Part shown: positions 59,628 to 64,000 of the stretch, in pieces
Layout of the letters: the number at the start of each line of letters is the position of its first letter
How positions within the stretch are numbered: the first letter of the stretch is position 1
Assembly (NCBI GenBank): GCA_000711775.1
Contig: ARYC01000107.1
Span: forward strand, 124,001 to 188,000
Origin: Oxytricha trifallax
Taxonomy: Eukaryota; Ciliophora; Spirotrichea; Sporadotrichida; Oxytrichidae
Length of the DNA: 64,000 nt
Reading direction: 5' to 3'
Program-made: the position numbers and the translations under genes
Notes under the pieces: generated by a model
The model's input: the letters and a program-made list of their open reading frames with translations, nothing else
Database searches by the model: none
What the model was told of the DNA's origin: nothing

Positions 59628-61633
59628 TCAGAAATGTAAATTCTGTTTTATATGCTCAACTAGATCTATGTACAATGTTTAATAGAATGTTTCTTTTGTG
59701 CCTGAATCTACCCTGACAAAATTCCCATTTTTATAGTATCCAAATATTCTCTTGTAAATTAATTGATCTTCCAACAATTTAGGAGAAATACGATTTACTT
59801 CTCTAGAGCCAGAAAGAAAAATGAAATTATTGTTACCTTCAAATATTTTTGAATATAGGCATTCACTTGTTAAAAACTGAATATCATATTTTTCATTTAT
59901 ATAATAGTTTTGACTTAATTTCTTATACAGTTTTTTGAATTTCCTTGAAATTTGTCTAGGAATATTTTTTATTGAACATTTTGATTATTTATTTGAATAT
60001 GTACTAGTTGAATCTCTGTGATATATTTGTTAGGACAAAATACTTTTACCATAATAATACTAATCTGTTATGAGAACATGTTTCATGTAATGCTTAATTA
60101 AGTGCCTTTCAAGATTACTCTGTTCAGGAAATGCTTTCACTATGTATTAAATATACTAATCTCCATCGATATCTTAACATTTTATAATGACGATTTCTCC
60201 ACTGCACTCAAAAAGATTATCAATTTTATGCTTATTTTCATCATTTGAAATTTAAATGAGATATTATTTATGGCTCTACTTTAGTTATTCAAATTCTTAT
60301 TCTGTATATCAATAATACTGAATGTGATAGAAGTATTTCTATTATTTAATATACTATTTTAATTATTCAATATCTATTAATGTATATAAATCTACAATAC
60401 TTTCATAATTCTTAGTCATCTTGAGATATTGATATATAAGTTTAGGATGCATTCTATATGTTAATTCAATTTTGTAATCCTTCATAAAATTATACAACGT
60501 TTATTCTGTAAAAAATGGCTAAAGCATTGAAATTGGATAATCTTTAATTTCTAATTTTATATTTGAATTTTAAAATCTTCATAAGTAAAAGGAAATTATT
60601 TATTATCGTATTTAATTTTGTTTTTTAATTGTTATTTTACATCTTATTAACAAACATTTTTGATATTATCCATATTTGGGATTTAAAAATTATGATATAT
60701 GTCTTAATTCATTTTATTAGTTTCATTATTATAAAAAGAATTTTCAACATGTTATGGCTATTATTGAAAATGAAGATGAAAAATATTTGCAAAGGTATTA
60801 TTGATTTAATTTGTGTATAGTTTACATTAATCCATATTTGAGTTTTCCAAAAATTGCATTTAATTTTATATATTTACTACTTACTGATGCTTATATTATT
60901 CGATTTGATTATCATATCCCTAATAAAAAAAAATTTTCATATCATATTGACCCTAAAATTCGTATTTATCAATTCTATTAAGATCTTAATCTTTTTTTAA
61001 GCGTTTTTTCAATAAGAAATTTTGAACTTTTAATTATGAATTTTAATTATTTTGAAGTTCTGATACCATGATTTATTCGCTATCTGCAATTTCTAACTTT
61101 CTCTTTTAAGTTTATTTTTATGGAATAAAAGGTCGCATATATTTTTTGTATTCTTATGAAATTATTTCAGAAACACACTTGAATACTGAAAATTCATTCA
61201 GAATTTCCTATATATTCTTAAATAGATTAACAAATTCAATTAGTATCTGATTATATGGGAATTAAGGGTCTGTTATTTTGAGATTCAAAAAATTTTTGTA
61301 ACATTTTGTACATTCAATAATTTTATCGGAAAAGATTTTGGTTTTCTGAAATTCTTTGATCTAATAATTTTCCAATTATTATTCTTGATCATCTTGTATT
61401 GAGAAATTATTCTTTTTCTTTTTTATATTTTGATGTAAAGTTCCTAGAAAATTCATAAATTCATAGAATATAATTGAGTTTCTTAGTCCATTTTACTAAA
61501 TTATGATATGCTTTATAGCAATATCAAATATAGATATTTGTTTCATTTCATATAGTAGTAATTATTTTACGATTTAATTCTGGAAATTTGTTAATACTTC
61601 TGAAATATTTTCCTACGACGGCAGTAAGTTCAT
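59628..61633 (-). pseudogene. Repeated-family gene copy B2, frameshifted
   Basis: ATG 61633-61631 (MNLLPSQENISEVLTNFQNQ) and TGA 59630-59628 lie in different frames (2006 bp), so at least one indel is present. It parallels B1 throughout: IIECTKCYKNFLNLKITDP near 61310, VHFLTSE-like and FLSGSREV blocks, and an ending FGYYKNGNFVRVDSGTKETF then DLVEHIKQNLHF. The N-terminal third is open. The lesion lies in the middle, where the matching frame is hard to follow around 60300-60900. Confidence 0.55.
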
Positions 61634-62778
61634 TAATTATATTATAAAATAAATTAAATTAAATTGCATTTCATAAATAATCTACTTTCTCGTATTATTT
61701 TAAATATTTAAACTTACTTATTATTATTTAAATAGCCAAACTTTATTTTTTTAAATAATTACTTGTAATTTGTAATAAAATTTAAATTTCGAGATACAAT
61801 TGATTGATATAAATTTTAGACACAAAAATGACAGGTTATTTATAAATTGAATTGTTTCAATTTTATAATAATTAGTCAATTATGCTTTTAGTTTAATAGT
61901 ATATTTATTTTGTTAGGAAACTAGAAACAAGTTTTTCTTATAAATATTAAACAGCCTTTTAAACATCTACAACTTTTGTATTTTTTATTATTATATTCCT
62001 ATTATAGTTTAAAAGACTTATGCAATATTTTTATTAAGAATATTATACCTGTAATCTTTTAGGTGAGGGGGATTTGCCCCCATAAACGTATTTTTCTGGC
62101 TCATATATAAAAAAATTAGATCAGTTAAAAACTATTTCCAATCATTAAAGAACAAATCTTAGCAATTTATACTTCCTTTTACTCTCATTTCTTTGATAAA
62201 CATCGAACATTTTTTTAAAAAATTACATTAATTATTAATTATAACATTTAAATTTATAGTTTTTATTTAATGGGACAAGGATAATTGTAAATCTTTTTAA
62301 TTAAAAATTAAATATTGAAGAAGTGATTAAAATATTTTCTCTAACTTTTTGCAGATCAGATAAATTTAATGATTGGAGGAGAAACTTATCACCTTTTTTT
62401 TATAAATCTGTTTATTTATAATGAGGGCAAAGTTCTTAATTTAGATTTTTTATATTTATTAATTTTTTTTTAACTTTCAAGTCCCTTTCAAGAATATCAT
62501 TTCAGTAATGCTTATATTAATCAAAAGTTTAAATTTTGATTGTTCATTTTTTAAATAAAAAATCTAAGTCTTAGATTAAAAGTATTTGTAATTCCTTTAT
62601 AGAAAAATAAGAAGCATATTAAATTTCAATAAAATAAATATTTGTAAACTCCTTTTATATATTTAATCAATGAATATGTTTACGATTTATTAGAATTTTC
62701 AATGTTTTTGTAAATAATTAATATATTTAAGTAGTTTTTCTTTAAATGCACATATTTTTATATAATCTATCATATGAT
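61634..62778. other. A+T-rich DNA with a small G/C hairpin
   Basis: A GGGGG-ATTTG-CCCCC hairpin at 62067-62081 is the only unusual mark; it may be a remnant of an element end like those of P7. Confidence 0.4.
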
Positions 62779-63182
62779 TAGGGGGGAAGTTTCCTGCCCC
62801 ACTCGCTAGTTTCCTGCCCCCAACATTAAATATTATAATGTTTGGCAATAAAAATATTAGAAATAAATAAATTTTAATTTATATTACTATATACATGTAC
62901 TAAACAACTTTTATTAATTTATAATTTTCAAGGTACATAATTATTCTTTATCAAATTATATATAATAAACAATGCTAAATAATTTGTTTTTTATTAATAA
63001 TTAATGTGATTTTCATAGAAATGTGAGTTCATTATCAATCAGAAATGATACTTGAAGCTAAATTAAATATAAATATATCATAATTGTTGATAAAGATTCT
63101 TTGAAAATTATAAAAATTACATGTTTTTATTTATAGGGCAGGAAACTACCTTTTTGGGGCAGGAAACTTCCCCCCCCCCTAT
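62779..63182. mobile_element. Short inverted-repeat element P7 with nested repeats
   Basis: Ends TAGGGGGGAAGTTTCCTGCCCC and GGGGCAGGAAACTTCCCCC are inverse. A second, inner copy of AGTTTCCTGCCC (62810-62821) is matched by GGGCAGGAAACT (63136-63147), so each terminus has two tandem units of the motif. The 300-bp interior is A+T rich without a gene. TA flanks both ends and could be a target duplication. Confidence 0.55.
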
Positions 63183-63921
63183 AATAAAAATAACGAAAAA
63201 TACCTTTATATTTCCGATTAATATTCTTGAACATTATTTATAATAAATTTTATAAAAAAAAGCTTTGTACAATAATTAAATTATAAAATTAAATATTTTA
63301 AAAACAATAATATGATTCCAATAATTTTAAAATTATATTTAAAAACTATTTGTTGGGAAATTAGTAATGCTATTGATTCTAACTTTATTAAGAAATTGTA
63401 AACAATTTATAATTTGTTCAATGTTAAATGTAAAAACCATTCTATTTTTTTATTGATAAGTAGTAAGAAAGAAAAATTTTCTAAGCTTTTTAATATAAAT
63501 ATTTTTTAGATTGTTATTTTATTATTATTTCAAGGAAAAACAACAGCTATTTTTTGTAATAACGAATCTATACTTATAATTAATAATTACTATTAATTAA
63601 GTAAATAACCTATGAAAATAAGAAAATATAAATATAAATTTAAAATAACGGTTGTTTGTATTATTATTATTAATTTAATATTACACTTATCCAAGTATGC
63701 ATGTTGTTTTTACATATAATATCAATCTATTAAATTATAAAATGAAAAAAAAATATTATAAAATATAATATATTTTACTAGTCAATTTTTTATTAGAATC
63801 TTAATCAAGAATAATATTAATATATTTATTTTTTTCAATTATAAAACTATTTATAAGATTAGAGTTCTTTTTATATATTTAAAAACAAATTAATTATTCA
63901 ATTAATAGTAAATTTATTTAA
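63183..63921. other. A+T-rich DNA
   Basis: No supported features before the end of copy A5. Confidence 0.4.
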
Positions 63922-64000
63922 TCATAATTTTAATTAGTTTCTTTCAAAGTGTTCTACTAAATCTATGTAGAGTTATCTATAAAACCTTCTTCTATCTTTT
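63922..64000 (-). CDS. Repeated-family gene copy A5, C-terminal end only
   Basis: The minus strand shows the type-A ending DRRRFYRQLYIDLVEHFERN and then QLKL with TGA at 63924-63922. The gene runs off the right edge of the window, so its state cannot be judged. Confidence 0.6.

Noticed and set aside
60629-60820. Plus-strand 63-codon hydrophobic frame
   Set aside because: Opposite the B2 family copy and dominated by Ile/Phe/Leu typical of A+T-rich chance frames.
1-64000. tRNA genes
   Set aside because: No cloverleaf with recognisable A and B boxes was noticed by eye; a tRNA scan would be needed to exclude them.

Overview
This window is germline (micronuclear) DNA of a spirotrich ciliate, most likely Oxytricha or a close hypotrich relative. 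Four observations support this. Background DNA is extremely A+T rich. Conserved genes read through only if TAA and TAG mean Gln and TGA is the sole stop. There is a complete TBE-type (telomere-bearing element) transposon with C4A4 telomere-like ends. Near position 1 a reading frame is split by a short internal eliminated sequence (IES) with a 5-bp pointer repeat, so deleting it restores the frame. Because only TGA stops translation in this A+T-rich DNA, chance open frames of 100-250 codons are expected. I therefore relied on homology, repeated copies, amino-acid composition and local G+C, not length.

Layout. 1-4740: short gene segments (probable macronuclear-destined segments, MDSs) in A+T-rich DNA. 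4742-13551: two copies (A1, A2) of a repeated zinc-binding protein gene flank an element at 9033-11406. That element has 442-bp inverted repeats and encodes a CRESS-like Rep with a superfamily 3 helicase domain. 15420-17691: decayed copies. 18943-24812: two inverted type-C copies, with two long palindromes (P1 and P2); P2 interrupts one copy. 25695-28400: gene remnants and an MDS-like segment at 27728. 28906-30178: two adjacent palindromes (P3, P4). 30722-31211: a mitochondrial rRNA-like insertion. 31260-33840: two gene-like frames. 34323-38395: TBE transposon with transposase, a decayed reverse-strand gene, and a zinc-finger/kinase gene. 40703-41347: palindrome P5 with an 8-bp target duplication. 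42638-44638: copy A3. 45386-45810: palindrome P6. 46900-48480: a decayed copy. 50132-52141: B1. 53283-54178: a large AAT/ATAAT microsatellite. 54810-56822: A4, the only copy found fully open. 57885-61633: a decayed copy and B2. 62779-63182: palindrome-ended element P7. 63922-64000: the end of A5.

How the parts relate. The dominant theme is a dispersed family of about a dozen related genes of about 670 codons. Members share a Gln/Asn-rich N-terminal half, a basic nuclear-localisation-like patch in type A, and a C-x2-C...H-x3-H motif near the C-terminus. The inverted repeat arms of the Rep element match the upstream region (including a candidate 5'-UTR splice donor) of A1 and A2. They also carry 9-bp-spaced AGTTGACC repeats like the iterons that bind HUH Rep proteins. 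The Rep gene has three apparent single-base lesions at key positions and is probably dead here. The combination of Rep, iteron-bearing inverted repeats and a repeated zinc-protein gene is the most novel-looking system in the window; the TBE is a known type.
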